From CAZGUX01 sp964529305 (GTDB lineage Bacteria > Acidobacteriota > Terriglobia > Bryobacterales > Bryobacteraceae), in contig CAZGUX010000062.1 in the NCBI GenBank assembly GCA_964529305.1, positions 48,299-112,298 of the forward strand: a stretch of 64,000 bases of DNA. The letters are read 5' to 3'. Below are positions 17,279 through 25,443 of this stretch, piece after piece. Position 1 is the stretch's first letter. Each line of letters starts with the position of its first letter. The notes under the pieces were generated by a model, which saw only the letters and a list, made by a program, of their open reading frames with translations, ran no database searches and had not been told where the DNA came from. The translations under genes and the position numbers were made by a program.

Positions 17279-18157
17279 ATGCGCTGCGATATGCACGTCC
17301 ACACCACGTACTCCGGCATGTGCACGGTCCCGGGGCTGCGTGCCATCTGCCGCGAGAGCTACACCGAACCGCTGGCGTTGCGCGAAGTCCTGGAGAGGCA
17401 GGGAATGGATCTCGTCACCGTAACCGATCACGACTCGATCGACGCGGCGGAGAGTTTGCGGAGCTTCCCAAATTTCTTCCTCAGCGAGGAAGTCACGTGT
17501 CACACCCCCACGGGCAACGAGTTTCACATGGGCGTCTATGACATCACCGAACGCCAGCACGCGGAGTTGCAGCGCCGCCGCGGCGACTTTGATTCGCTGA
17601 CCGCCTATCTGCAGGAGCAGGATCTGCTGTTCAGCATCAACCACCTCTTCTCGAGCCTGACGGGCACGCGCTGCCTGGACGACTACCGGTTGTTCCAGGA
17701 GCGTTTTCCGCTGGTGGAAACGCGCAACGGCCAGATGATCGAGTCGTCGAATCGGATGGCCCGGAGGTTTGCCCGCCGCGGAAGACAGCGCGCCATCGGA
17801 GGCAGCGACGCCCACACGCTGGGGTGCGCGGGACGGACGTATACCGAGGTTCCGGGTGCGCGAACGAAAGAGGAATTCCTGATCGGTGTGCGCGCCGGCG
17901 CGGGACGCGTGGCCGGCGACTCGGGCGACTACTGGAAGTTGACCCGCGCCGTGCTGGAGATCGGCTGGTCGATGACGCGCGAGCGGTGGTGGACGGCGGC
18001 GCTGCTGCCGCTGGCGCTGCTCGCGCCGCTGGTAACGCTGGCCAACTATGCGGGCGAGAGAGCCTTCGCCGCCTACTGGATGCGCCGGCTGTCGCAGGAA
18101 CCACGCGGCTGGCGCCTGTCGCGCCCGCGCGGCGGGGAGGTTGCGATCGCTTCGTGA
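17279..18157 (+). CDS. PHP-domain phosphoesterase
   Basis: The 292-residue protein begins MRCDMHVHTTYSGMC, the first metal-binding block of the PHP domain, followed by VTVTDHDSID (second block), INHLF and GGSDAHTLG (last block). All the usual His/Asp ligands for a trinuclear metal site are present. PHP proteins of this size are phosphoesterases related to histidinol phosphatase and the RNase AM/YciV group. The last 60 residues carry a hydrophobic stretch (WWTAALLPLALLAPLVTLAN) that could be membrane-associated. Substrate not determined. Confidence 0.88.
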   Translation: MRCDMHVHTTYSGMCTVPGLRAICRESYTEPLALREVLERQGMDLVTVTDHDSIDAAESLRSFPNFFLSEEVTCHTPTGNEFHMGVYDITERQHAELQRRRGDFDSLTAYLQEQDLLFSINHLFSSLTGTRCLDDYRLFQERFPLVETRNGQMIESSNRMARRFARRGRQRAIGGSDAHTLGCAGRTYTEVPGARTKEEFLIGVRAGAGRVAGDSGDYWKLTRAVLEIGWSMTRERWWTAALLPLALLAPLVTLANYAGERAFAAYWMRRLSQEPRGWRLSRPRGGEVAIAS

Positions 18158-18253
18158 ACTTGTACCAATTCAAACCGTCAACAAGATCGGCTTGCCGGCC
18201 TTCGGCCGGTCGGGTCGCAATATGCCACCCCTACAGTTCAGGTGCAAGAAGTG

Positions 18254-19573
18254 TCATCCCTGGTCGTTGCCCGCCTCGGCCGCGGCGCGCTGGACATCCA
18301 CTCGCGCCAGCAGAAACAAGCCCGCCACGAAGAAAATAACCAAAGACAGAATCGCCGACCGATAGCTCCCGGTCCACTGCAGAGCGACCGCAAACACCAG
18401 CGGGCCCAGCCAACTCGTCCCTTTGTCGCTGATCTCGTAGATGCTGAAGTACTCGGCTTCCTTGCCCTTCGGAATCATTTGCGAATACAGGGAACGGCTG
18501 AGCGCTTGGCTTCCCCCCATGACCAGGGCGACCACGGCCGCCATTCCGAAAAATTGCCCGGGTGTCTTCAGCAGTAGATAGATGTAAGCCAGCGTCAGGG
18601 TCCAGATGAACAGGGCGATCATGATGGACTTCTTTGCGCCGATCCTGGTCGCGAGCCAGTTGAACGCCAGCGCTCCGCCGAACGCGACAAACTGGACCAT
18701 CAGAATCGCCAGCGTCAACTGCGACATCGGCATTTTCAATTCATCGGCCCCGAACTGGCCCGACAGCGTAATCACGGTCTGAATCGCGTCGTTGTACACC
18801 AGGTAGGCCAACAGAAACAGCACGGTTTGCGGATAGTGCCGGATGCCCCGCAACGTTTCCGAAAGCTGGTGGAACCCCACCGTCCAGATGGTCGTGCCCG
18901 GCGGCAAAGGCCGTGCCGGACCCCGGCTTTGCAGGCGGGCCAGGGTGATCAGCGCGAAGCCTCCCCACCACACGCCAGCCGACGCCAGGCTGATCCGCAC
19001 GGCCATCGCTTCGGTCAGACCGAACATTTCGTGCTTGGCGAACAACAGCAGGTTCAACGCCAGCAGCGTTCCGCCGCCGGCATAGCCGAGACCCCAGCCT
19101 TTGGAGGAGACCGCATCCCGTTGTTCCGGCGGCGCAATGTCCGGCAGAAAGGCGTTCGACATGACGATGGCGGCCCCGAAGGCGAGGTTCGCAACCAGGA
19201 ACAGCGCTCCGCCCAACAGGTAGCCGGTGTCTTTGGCGAAGAACATCGAGATGGTGGCGAAGGCGCCCAGATAGGTGAACACCGCCAGCAGTTGCTTCTT
19301 ACGCCGTCCGAAATCGGCGATCGCGCCGAGCACGGGCAACACGATCACCTGGCTTGCCACCGACAGCGAGATCAGATAGCCCCAATAGGAACGCGGGTCG
19401 ATCCTGAGGCCCAGCGGGTAGATGTACCCGTCCGCGCCCGCGGCCGCTTTGGCGAGCACCGTCAGGTACGGCCCCAGAAACAGCGTAACGACGGTGCTCG
19501 AGAACGCCGAGTTCGCCCAATCGTAGAAGTACCAGCCCCATTGTTCCCGCGCGGAGTATTCAGACGTCGCCAT
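18254..19573 (-). CDS. UMF1-type MFS transporter (Atg22-like)
   Basis: The 439-residue integral membrane protein opens with WGWYFYDWANSAFSSTVVTL, the signature of the UMF1/Atg22-like branch of the major facilitator superfamily, and has about twelve hydrophobic segments, plus FGRRKKQLL after the third. Members are thought to export amino acids or small metabolites, but bacterial substrates are not established. The start was taken as the ATG at 19571-19573; an in-frame TTG at 19594 gives a seven-residue longer form. The gene is divergent from the SoxC-like operon, 65 bases apart. Confidence 0.88.
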   Translation of the reverse strand: MATSEYSAREQWGWYFYDWANSAFSSTVVTLFLGPYLTVLAKAAAGADGYIYPLGLRIDPRSYWGYLISLSVASQVIVLPVLGAIADFGRRKKQLLAVFTYLGAFATISMFFAKDTGYLLGGALFLVANLAFGAAIVMSNAFLPDIAPPEQRDAVSSKGWGLGYAGGGTLLALNLLLFAKHEMFGLTEAMAVRISLASAGVWWGGFALITLARLQSRGPARPLPPGTTIWTVGFHQLSETLRGIRHYPQTVLFLLAYLVYNDAIQTVITLSGQFGADELKMPMSQLTLAILMVQFVAFGGALAFNWLATRIGAKKSIMIALFIWTLTLAYIYLLLKTPGQFFGMAAVVALVMGGSQALSRSLYSQMIPKGKEAEYFSIYEISDKGTSWLGPLVFAVALQWTGSYRSAILSLVIFFVAGLFLLARVDVQRAAAEAGNDQG

Positions 19574-19638
19574 GCGAGTTTCGATTGTCGCCAACGGGCG
19601 CGGCGATGTCCAGTCTCGATGTAAAATGCGTGAGACTC

Positions 19639-20859
19639 ATGAAACAACCGGATGTTCCCACCCGGCCGGGCCGCCGCGGATTTCTGCGGGCGGCGGCGCT
19701 CGGCAGCACGCTCGCCGCGTGCGCGAAGAAAGACGGCCAGCCCGCCGACCAGGAGCCGAACCGCCTCGGCAAGGCCGTTCGCGACTACGGCGACCGTTCG
19801 CCCTTCGAAAAGACGCTGCGGAAGTTCCGGGAGTCCAAAACTCCCGAGGCCGCCGCCAGCTTCACGCCGCTGCAGGAGTCCTACGGCATCCTGACGCCGG
19901 CCGCTTTGCACTTCGAGCGGCACCATTCCGGCGTCCCGGCGCTTGACCCCAAGGACCACAAGTTGCTTATTCACGGTCTGGTGGAACGGCCCACCGTCTT
20001 CACCATGGACGACCTGCGCCGGCTGCCCTCCGTCTCCCGCGTTCACTTTCTGGAGTGTTCCGGCAACGGTGGGGGCGATTGGGGTCCTAAGCGGGGCGCC
20101 GATTTGCAGCGCGCCCAGGGACTCGCCAGTTGCAGCGAGTGGACCGGCGTGCTTCTCTCCACCGTCCTCAAAGAGCTTGGCGTGAAACCCGAAGCGAGCT
20201 GGATCATCGCCGAGGGCGCCGACCCCTGCAAGATGTCGCGCAGTATTCCGCTGAAGAAAGCGATGGAGGACACCATCCTCGCGTACGGGCAAAACGGCGA
20301 GGCCCTGCGGCCCGAGCAAGGCTATCCCCTGCGCCTGGTGGTGCCGGGCTTCGAGGGCAACATCAACGTCAAGTGGGTTCACCGGTTGAAGGTCACCGGC
20401 CAGGCCTACATGACCAAAGACGAAACCTCGAAGTACACCGACCTGCTGGCCGATGGCAAGGCGCGGATGTTCACCCTGGTGATGGACGCCAAGTCGCTGA
20501 TCACGTCTCCGTCGGGCGGGCAGAAACTCAAAGGCGCGGGCTCGTATGAGATCAGCGGGCTCGCCTGGAGCGGCCGCGGCCGCATCGAGAAGGTCGAAGT
20601 GTCGACCGATGGCGGCAAGACCTGGCAGGCCGCCGAACTGCAGGAACCCCGTCACCGGATCGCGTTCACGCGCTTCCGGCTGCCTTGGACGTGGGACGGC
20701 CAGGAAACGGTGATTGCTTCCCGCTCCACGGATGAGAGCGGATATGTTCAACCTACGGTTGAGGAATTGATGGCCGTAAGAGGGACCAATTCCAACTATC
20801 ACAACAACGGCATCAAGCCGTGGAAGGTGGCCGCCGATGGCACGATACAGCCGGCTTAG
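19639..20859 (+). CDS. SoxC-like sulfite dehydrogenase (molybdenum-cofactor subunit)
   Basis: The 406-residue protein has an N-terminal RRGFLRAAALG twin-arginine-like signal followed by LAAC, a possible lipobox (Cys28). The oxidoreductase molybdopterin domain includes VHFLECSGNGGGDWG, in which Cys140 is the molybdenum ligand, and the C-terminal dimerisation domain ends RGTNSNYHNNGIKPW as in SoxC. The family oxidises sulfite or sulfur bound to SoxYZ in the periplasm. The start at 19639 precedes the signal; the open frame extends to 19585. The next gene, a c-type cytochrome, overlaps by 23 bases, as expected for a SoxCD- or SorAB-like pair. No soxA, X, Y, Z or B gene is in the window. Confidence 0.87.
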   Translation: MKQPDVPTRPGRRGFLRAAALGSTLAACAKKDGQPADQEPNRLGKAVRDYGDRSPFEKTLRKFRESKTPEAAASFTPLQESYGILTPAALHFERHHSGVPALDPKDHKLLIHGLVERPTVFTMDDLRRLPSVSRVHFLECSGNGGGDWGPKRGADLQRAQGLASCSEWTGVLLSTVLKELGVKPEASWIIAEGADPCKMSRSIPLKKAMEDTILAYGQNGEALRPEQGYPLRLVVPGFEGNINVKWVHRLKVTGQAYMTKDETSKYTDLLADGKARMFTLVMDAKSLITSPSGGQKLKGAGSYEISGLAWSGRGRIEKVEVSTDGGKTWQAAELQEPRHRIAFTRFRLPWTWDGQETVIASRSTDESGYVQPTVEELMAVRGTNSNYHNNGIKPWKVAADGTIQPA

Positions 20860-21400
20860 TTGGATGATGGCGGGGCTCTGCGCCACCGGATTGCTGGCCC
20901 AGGCGCCGAAGTACGGAGTGGGCCGGGCGGCCAGCGCCGAAGAGATTCGGGCGGCGGATATTTCGATCGCGCCGGACGGCTCCAATCTGCCGCCGGGAGG
21001 CGGCACGGCCGTCGAGGGCGCGGCTGTCTATGAACGGCGCTGCCAGCGTTGTCACGGCGCCAAGGGCGAAGGCGGCGAGGAAGGTCCGGCCATTGTCGGG
21101 GGCATCGGCTCGCTTGCCACGGCCAAGCCGGTCAAAACCATCGGCAGCTATTGGCCCTACGCGACCACCATCTTCGACTACACACGCCGGGCGATGCCGT
21201 TCAATCAGCCGGGGATGCTGACGGACGATCAGGTCTACGCGGTCACGGCGCGCATGCTGTACCTGAACGGGATCATCAAGGCGGACGAGCGCATGGACGC
21301 GAAGTCGCTGCCGAAGGTGAAGATGCCCAATCGGGACGGGTTCATACCGGACGATCGGCCCGATACTGGTAAGAGCGCAAAGAAGGCAACCAAGAAATGA
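20837..21400 (+). CDS. Monoheme c-type cytochrome (SoxD/SorB-like partner)
   Basis: The 187-residue protein has a signal peptide (MARYSRLSWMMAGLCATGLL) and one heme-c motif CQRCH (69-73) with a likely distal methionine in VKMPNRDGF. SoxD is usually longer and diheme, so this resembles the single-heme version or a SorB-like subunit. It overlaps the sulfite-dehydrogenase-like gene by 23 bases and its TGA overlaps the ATG of the next gene (ATGA). It would accept electrons from the molybdenum subunit and pass them to the respiratory chain. Confidence 0.87.
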   Translation: MARYSRLSWMMAGLCATGLLAQAPKYGVGRAASAEEIRAADISIAPDGSNLPPGGGTAVEGAAVYERRCQRCHGAKGEGGEEGPAIVGGIGSLATAKPVKTIGSYWPYATTIFDYTRRAMPFNQPGMLTDDQVYAVTARMLYLNGIIKADERMDAKSLPKVKMPNRDGFIPDDRPDTGKSAKKATKK

Positions 21401-22407
21401 AAATCGGAGTCCTGGGTTTGGGCTTCATGGGCAGCACCCATGTCAAAGCCATCAAGAACAGTAGTGTCGCCACGGTGACCGCCGTGGTGTCGGCCGATGC
21501 CAGCAAACTGACGGGCGACCTGTCGGGGATTCAAGGGAATCTGGGGATCAGCGGCGAACAGATGGACTTTTCGGGGATGGGCAAGTACACCGAGGTTGGT
21601 CCCGTGCTCGCGGATCCCAACGTCGAGGCGGTGGACATCTGCCTGCCCACCGACCTGCATGCCTCCACCGCCATCGCGGCGCTCCGCGCTGGGAAACACG
21701 TGCTGGTGGAAAAGCCGATGGCGCTCACGGGCGCCGACTGCGACACGATGCTGGAAGAAGCGCAGAAAGCGGGGCGCATCCTGATGACGGCGCAGGTCCT
21801 GCGGTTTTTCCCCGAATATCAGGTGGCGGCGCGGGAGATGAAAGGCCTGGGCACGGCGCGCTCGGCGGTGTTCCGGCGGCGGTGCGCGGCGCCTTCCTGG
21901 TCGGGGTGGAGCGCCGACCCGTCCAAGTCCGGCGGTGGCGTGTTTGATCTCCTGATTCACGATGTCGATTACGCCCTGCACCTGTTCGGCGCGCCCGAAT
22001 CCGCGACGGCGGTGGGCTACGAGAATCTGCCGGCCGGCGTGGATTGGATCTCGGGCCACCTGCGCTACGCGAATGGGCCGTCGGTGTTGATCACGGGCGG
22101 CTGGCATCACCCCAAGGCCTATCCCTTTTCCATGGAGTTCACGCTGGTCGCCGATGGCGGCACGTTGGAATACAGTTCCGCCGGCCGGCCGCTGACCCTG
22201 TACTCGGCCGCGGGTGAGGAGACGAAACTCGAGGCGCCGCCGCAGGACGGGTTCCGCGCGGAGATCGAGTACTTCGCCGAATGCGCCATCGCCGGGCGCC
22301 AACCCGAGTTGTGCCCGCCGCGGGATTCGGCCAACGCGGTCAAGGTGACGCTGGCCATGGTCGAGTCGAGAAGACGAAACGGAGAGACAATCCCATGCAA
22401 TCTTTGA
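21397..22407 (+). CDS. Gfo/Idh/MocA-family NAD(P)-dependent oxidoreductase
   Basis: The 336-residue protein begins MKIGVLGLGFMGSTHVKAIK (GxGxxG Rossmann motif) and has LVEKPMALTG (the conserved EKP lysine) and LLIHDVDYAL (catalytic His/Asp region). The family oxidises or isomerises sugars, inositols and sugar acids. Its start overlaps the cytochrome stop by 4 bases and its end overlaps the next isomerase gene by 13 bases, so four genes form one tightly coupled operon. It has no export signal, so it acts in the cytoplasm, unlike its two upstream partners. Confidence 0.92.
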   Translation: MKIGVLGLGFMGSTHVKAIKNSSVATVTAVVSADASKLTGDLSGIQGNLGISGEQMDFSGMGKYTEVGPVLADPNVEAVDICLPTDLHASTAIAALRAGKHVLVEKPMALTGADCDTMLEEAQKAGRILMTAQVLRFFPEYQVAAREMKGLGTARSAVFRRRCAAPSWSGWSADPSKSGGGVFDLLIHDVDYALHLFGAPESATAVGYENLPAGVDWISGHLRYANGPSVLITGGWHHPKAYPFSMEFTLVADGGTLEYSSAGRPLTLYSAAGEETKLEAPPQDGFRAEIEYFAECAIAGRQPELCPPRDSANAVKVTLAMVESRRRNGETIPCNL

Positions 22408-23237
22408 GAGATCTGGAAATCGGGGTCATGTTCTGGGCGGGCCCGGATCCCGTGGCGCGCTTGCGCGAAGTCAAAAATCTGGGGGTCCGCTGCGGCCAAT
22501 TGGGCGTGCCCGGCGACCTCGAGATCGGTCCCGCCAAGGCTGCCGCCTGGAGGGTGGCCTGCGAGTCCGAGAAGTTCACCCTCGTGACCGCGTTCGCGTC
22601 GTTTGTCGGAGAGGACTACGCCGATATTCCGACCGTGCAGCGAACGGTGGGTTTTATCCCGAGAGCCACCCGCAAGGAGCGCGAGGCACGGATGATCGCT
22701 CTGAGCGACTTCGCAGCGGGCCTGGACGTCGATTCGATCGCCGCGCACATTGGATTTGTGCCGGAGGACCCGGCGGACCCGGACTTTGTCGCCGTGCGCG
22801 ATATGGTCCGGCGGGTGTGCGATCACGCCGCCAGCCATGGCCAGAACTTTGCGCTGGAGACGGGGCAGGAGCCGGCGAACGTGCTGCTCGAGTTCTTCGA
22901 GCGGGTGGAGCGGAAGAACCTGGCGATCAACTTCGATCCGGCGAACATGATTCTCTACGGCTCGGGCGACCCGATCGAGGCGCTGGGCGTTCTGGCGCGG
23001 CATGTGGTTTCGGTGCACGCCAAAGACGGAGACTGGCCGGACAAGAACGTGGCCGGCGCTCTCGGCGTCGAGCAGCCTCTTGGCAAAGGGGCGGTGGGCA
23101 TGGAGCGGTTCGTGGCGAAGCTCAAGGAAATCGGATACAAGGGTCCGATGTGCATCGAGCGGGAGATTCCCGACCACGCGCAGCGGCTTGCGGACATTCG
23201 AATGGGAGTGGGGGTGCTCGAACGGCTTCGAGGTTGA
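22395..23237 (+). CDS. Sugar phosphate isomerase/epimerase-like TIM-barrel protein
   Basis: The 280-residue protein starts at an ATG (22395) a few bases after GGAGAG; the open frame extends to 22281 but that part is antisense-like filler. It has xylose-isomerase-like TIM-barrel features: NFALETGQEPA (metal-binding Glu), LAINFDPANM (Asp) and VVSVHAKDGDWP (His), then MCIEREIP (final Glu). Members isomerise keto- and aldo-sugars or act on inositol derivatives. It is the last gene in the SoxC-like operon and probably acts on the same substrate as the Gfo/Idh enzyme. Confidence 0.88.
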   Translation: MQSLRDLEIGVMFWAGPDPVARLREVKNLGVRCGQLGVPGDLEIGPAKAAAWRVACESEKFTLVTAFASFVGEDYADIPTVQRTVGFIPRATRKEREARMIALSDFAAGLDVDSIAAHIGFVPEDPADPDFVAVRDMVRRVCDHAASHGQNFALETGQEPANVLLEFFERVERKNLAINFDPANMILYGSGDPIEALGVLARHVVSVHAKDGDWPDKNVAGALGVEQPLGKGAVGMERFVAKLKEIGYKGPMCIEREIPDHAQRLADIRMGVGVLERLRG

Positions 23238-23268
23238 AGGGGGCAGGGGAAAAATTGGTCCGGACCCG

Positions 23269-23532
23269 TCAGCCGTTGAATATCCGCTCATAGTCGTCAT
23301 GCGGACCGATCCAGAACCAGGTGAAGGTGTTCCCCTCACGGACGGCCAACGCGCGATAGTCGTCGGTGACCCGGACTGACCAGAATTCACCCACAGGTTT
23401 TAGTCGAAGGGACGGATGACGTGGGTTCTCCGCGAAGATCGCGTACTGTTTGGAAGCGCGCTGCCTGATCTCCTCAGGCAGCGCGTCGTAGAGTTGCCAG
23501 AATTCAGGGAGCGTCTGCGAACGGAAGGTCAC
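23269..23532 (-). CDS. RelE/ParE-like toxin of a type II toxin-antitoxin pair
   Basis: The 87-residue protein has ASKQYAIFAENPRHPSLRLK and WSVRVTDDYRALAVREG, the typical beta-strand core of RelE/ParE-superfamily toxins, ending WFWIGPHDDYERIF. The start is a GTG at 23530-23532 whose last two bases overlap the TGA of the upstream antitoxin gene (GTGA); the longer open frame to 23670 lies across the antitoxin gene. Such toxins cleave mRNA at the ribosome or inhibit gyrase; the short conserved core does not settle which. Confidence 0.8.
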   Translation of the reverse strand: MTFRSQTLPEFWQLYDALPEEIRQRASKQYAIFAENPRHPSLRLKPVGEFWSVRVTDDYRALAVREGNTFTWFWIGPHDDYERIFNG

Positions 23533-23765
23533 GTTTGAGGACGGCCCCGCTTGACGAATCCCTCGGCCATTGGACGCGCTTTGCCTTCGGCAATTTGGCG
23601 CTTCACGCTCTCGGCCCAGGCCATGCCGCGTCCGCCCGGACTGAAATCTTTGACCATTTGCTTGTCCCAAGCGTCGTACTCGAGGTCGTTGAGCCAGGCG
23701 GCTAGCGAATGACGGTCCTCCTCGGGCAGCCCCTCAATCGCGTCTTTGATGGCTTCGACGGTCAT
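23529..23765 (-). CDS. Antitoxin of the type II toxin-antitoxin pair
   Basis: The 78-residue protein (MTVEAIKDAIEGLPEEDRHS at the start) has the helical, highly charged composition of small antitoxins encoded ahead of RelE-like toxins; the C-terminus (AEGKARPMAEGFVKRGRP) would be the flexible toxin-binding tail. It directly precedes the toxin with a 4-base overlap, which is the standard order. DNA-binding family not clear from sequence, so autorepression is inferred from the family only. Confidence 0.75.
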   Translation of the reverse strand: MTVEAIKDAIEGLPEEDRHSLAAWLNDLEYDAWDKQMVKDFSPGGRGMAWAESVKRQIAEGKARPMAEGFVKRGRPQT

Positions 23766-23887
23766 ACTCTAACGATAGCCCGGGTGGATTGCCCAGACAA
23801 GAGTCGTCGGGAGTGGACGACTCGCCTGAGTTGATCTCGCGCAAAACCGAGTCCCACGCGGCGAACCAAGGTATACAATACCCTCGG

Positions 23888-25234
23888 ATGCGGTTCCTCC
23901 TCTTTGCCGTCGCGGCTTCCGCCGCGGCGCAAACGCCTGCGCTGGACCTGGCGTTCTTCAAGGAACGCGTGCAGCCCATCTTCTTGAAGAAACGGCTCGG
24001 ACATGCCCGGTGCGTGTCCTGCCATACCCATCGAGTCCCGGCGTTGGAGCCGCTGTCGCCGGGCGCCCTCGATTGGAACGACGAGCAGACCAGGAAGAAC
24101 TTCACCGCGTGGAAGCTGTTTGTCGTCCCGGGCTCCGTGGAGAAAAGCAGGCTCCTGCAGACTCCGCTGGCGCACGAGGCGGGCGGCACCAAGTTTCATC
24201 CCGGCGGGAAACATTTCGCATCCAGAGAGGATCCGGAGTGGAAGACTCTGGCCGCGTGGGTTCTCGGAGAGACGGCGGCGAACTCCGGCGCCGAGCGCGT
24301 GCTGCAGTCGAACTCCGCCGGGGACGACATTCACGTCATTGACCCGTCGACGAATACGGTCGTCGGGCTGATCGGCGGCATCGAGGTTCCGCACGGGCTG
24401 GTGATTTCGCCCGATGGCACTCGGATCTATGTGACGAATGAGTCCCAGGTGACGCTGGACGTGGTGGATGCGAAGTCGTTCAAGGTCGTCAAACGAATTC
24501 CGTTGAGCGGGCGTCCGAACAACGTCGACGTGTCCAAGGACGGCAAGCGCGTCTATGTCGGGATCCGCCAGGGCGCGGGCGCGGTGGATGTCATCGACAC
24601 GGCGTCCCTGAAGAACGCGAAATCGGTGCCGGTGAAGGGCGAGATTCACAACGTGTATGTCACTCCAGACGGCAGGCACGTCGTGGCCGGATCGATCGCC
24701 GCGAGCACCATCAGCGTCATCGACACGGCTACGGAGACTCTGGCCTGGACCCTCACGCTGAGCGCGGGAATCCGGCCCATGGCCTTCACGACCAATGCGG
24801 ATGGGTCGACGAAGGAGATCGTCGCGCAGTTGTCGAACTACCATGGTCTGGCTGTCGTCGACTTCGCGGCGAGGAAGGAAGTCCGGCGCGTGGCGCTGCC
24901 GGATGTGCCGGGGCGGCACAAGGAGACGGAAGGATTGCAGGGCTCCCCGTCGCACGGATTGGCGATCACGCCGGACGGAAAAATCCTCTGGGCGACCAGC
25001 AAGTATTACGACAGCGTGGTGGCGTTCTCGCTGCCGGAGTACCGGTTGCTCAAGACAGTGCCGGTAGGGCTGCATCCGGATTGGCTGACGGTCCCGCCGG
25101 ACGGGAAAAACCTGTATGTCGCCGTTGCCGGGGACGACGTCACAGTCGTGGTCGACAACAAGACGTTTGAGGCGGTGAAGAGGATTCCGGTGGGTTCCGT
25201 GCCGAAGCGGGTGGTGAGCGGCACACTGCGATAA
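23888..25234 (+). CDS. Secreted c-type cytochrome fused to a YVTN-type beta-propeller
   Basis: The 448-residue protein has a signal peptide (MRFLLFAVAASAAAQTPA), one heme motif CVSCH (42-46) in a planctomycete-type cytochrome domain, then a seven-bladed propeller of about 40-residue YVTN repeats (LVISPDGTRIYVTNESQVTL, VDVSKDGKRVYVGIRQ, VYVTPDGRHVVAGS, LAITPDGKILWATSKY, LTVPPDGKNLYVAVAG). The start at 23888 precedes the signal; the frame is open to 23789. Such proteins are exported electron-transfer or surface proteins of unknown partner. It is separated from the convergent RND gene by an inverted repeat that may terminate both. Confidence 0.85.
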   Translation: MRFLLFAVAASAAAQTPALDLAFFKERVQPIFLKKRLGHARCVSCHTHRVPALEPLSPGALDWNDEQTRKNFTAWKLFVVPGSVEKSRLLQTPLAHEAGGTKFHPGGKHFASREDPEWKTLAAWVLGETAANSGAERVLQSNSAGDDIHVIDPSTNTVVGLIGGIEVPHGLVISPDGTRIYVTNESQVTLDVVDAKSFKVVKRIPLSGRPNNVDVSKDGKRVYVGIRQGAGAVDVIDTASLKNAKSVPVKGEIHNVYVTPDGRHVVAGSIAASTISVIDTATETLAWTLTLSAGIRPMAFTTNADGSTKEIVAQLSNYHGLAVVDFAARKEVRRVALPDVPGRHKETEGLQGSPSHGLAITPDGKILWATSKYYDSVVAFSLPEYRLLKTVPVGLHPDWLTVPPDGKNLYVAVAGDDVTVVVDNKTFEAVKRIPVGSVPKRVVSGTLR

Positions 25235-25283
25235 ACAGTCCGGACAGCCGGGGCACGACAACGCCACCGCTCCCTGAGTGGCT

Positions 25284-25385
25284 GTGAAAAAATCGGGGAC
25301 AGCCACCCCGTTTCCCGATCATCGTTTCGTAAAAACTCAACGACTTGTGGTCGTGAAACGGGGTGACTGTCCCCAATTTTTTCAC
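25284..25385. repeat. Long inverted repeat between convergent genes
   Basis: Arms 25284-25314 and 25355-25385 are complementary over 31 bases with two mismatches, enclosing a 40-base loop. The stem starts GTGAAAAAAT and ends ATTTTTTCAC around a GC-rich core (GGGGACAG, CCCCGTTTC). A run of A on one side and T on the other fits a bidirectional terminator for the two convergent genes. A related half-copy lies near 51228. Confidence 0.85.
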
Positions 25386-25443
25386 GGCTTCTGACGGTCT
25401 CGGCTGAAGAAGGGCTGCACTGAAAAATAGCGGGCCGGCGCAC

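Noticed and set aside
23269..23670. Longer toxin reading frame
   Set aside because: The extra part overlaps the whole antitoxin gene and has no toxin-like content; GTGA coupling favours the shorter start.
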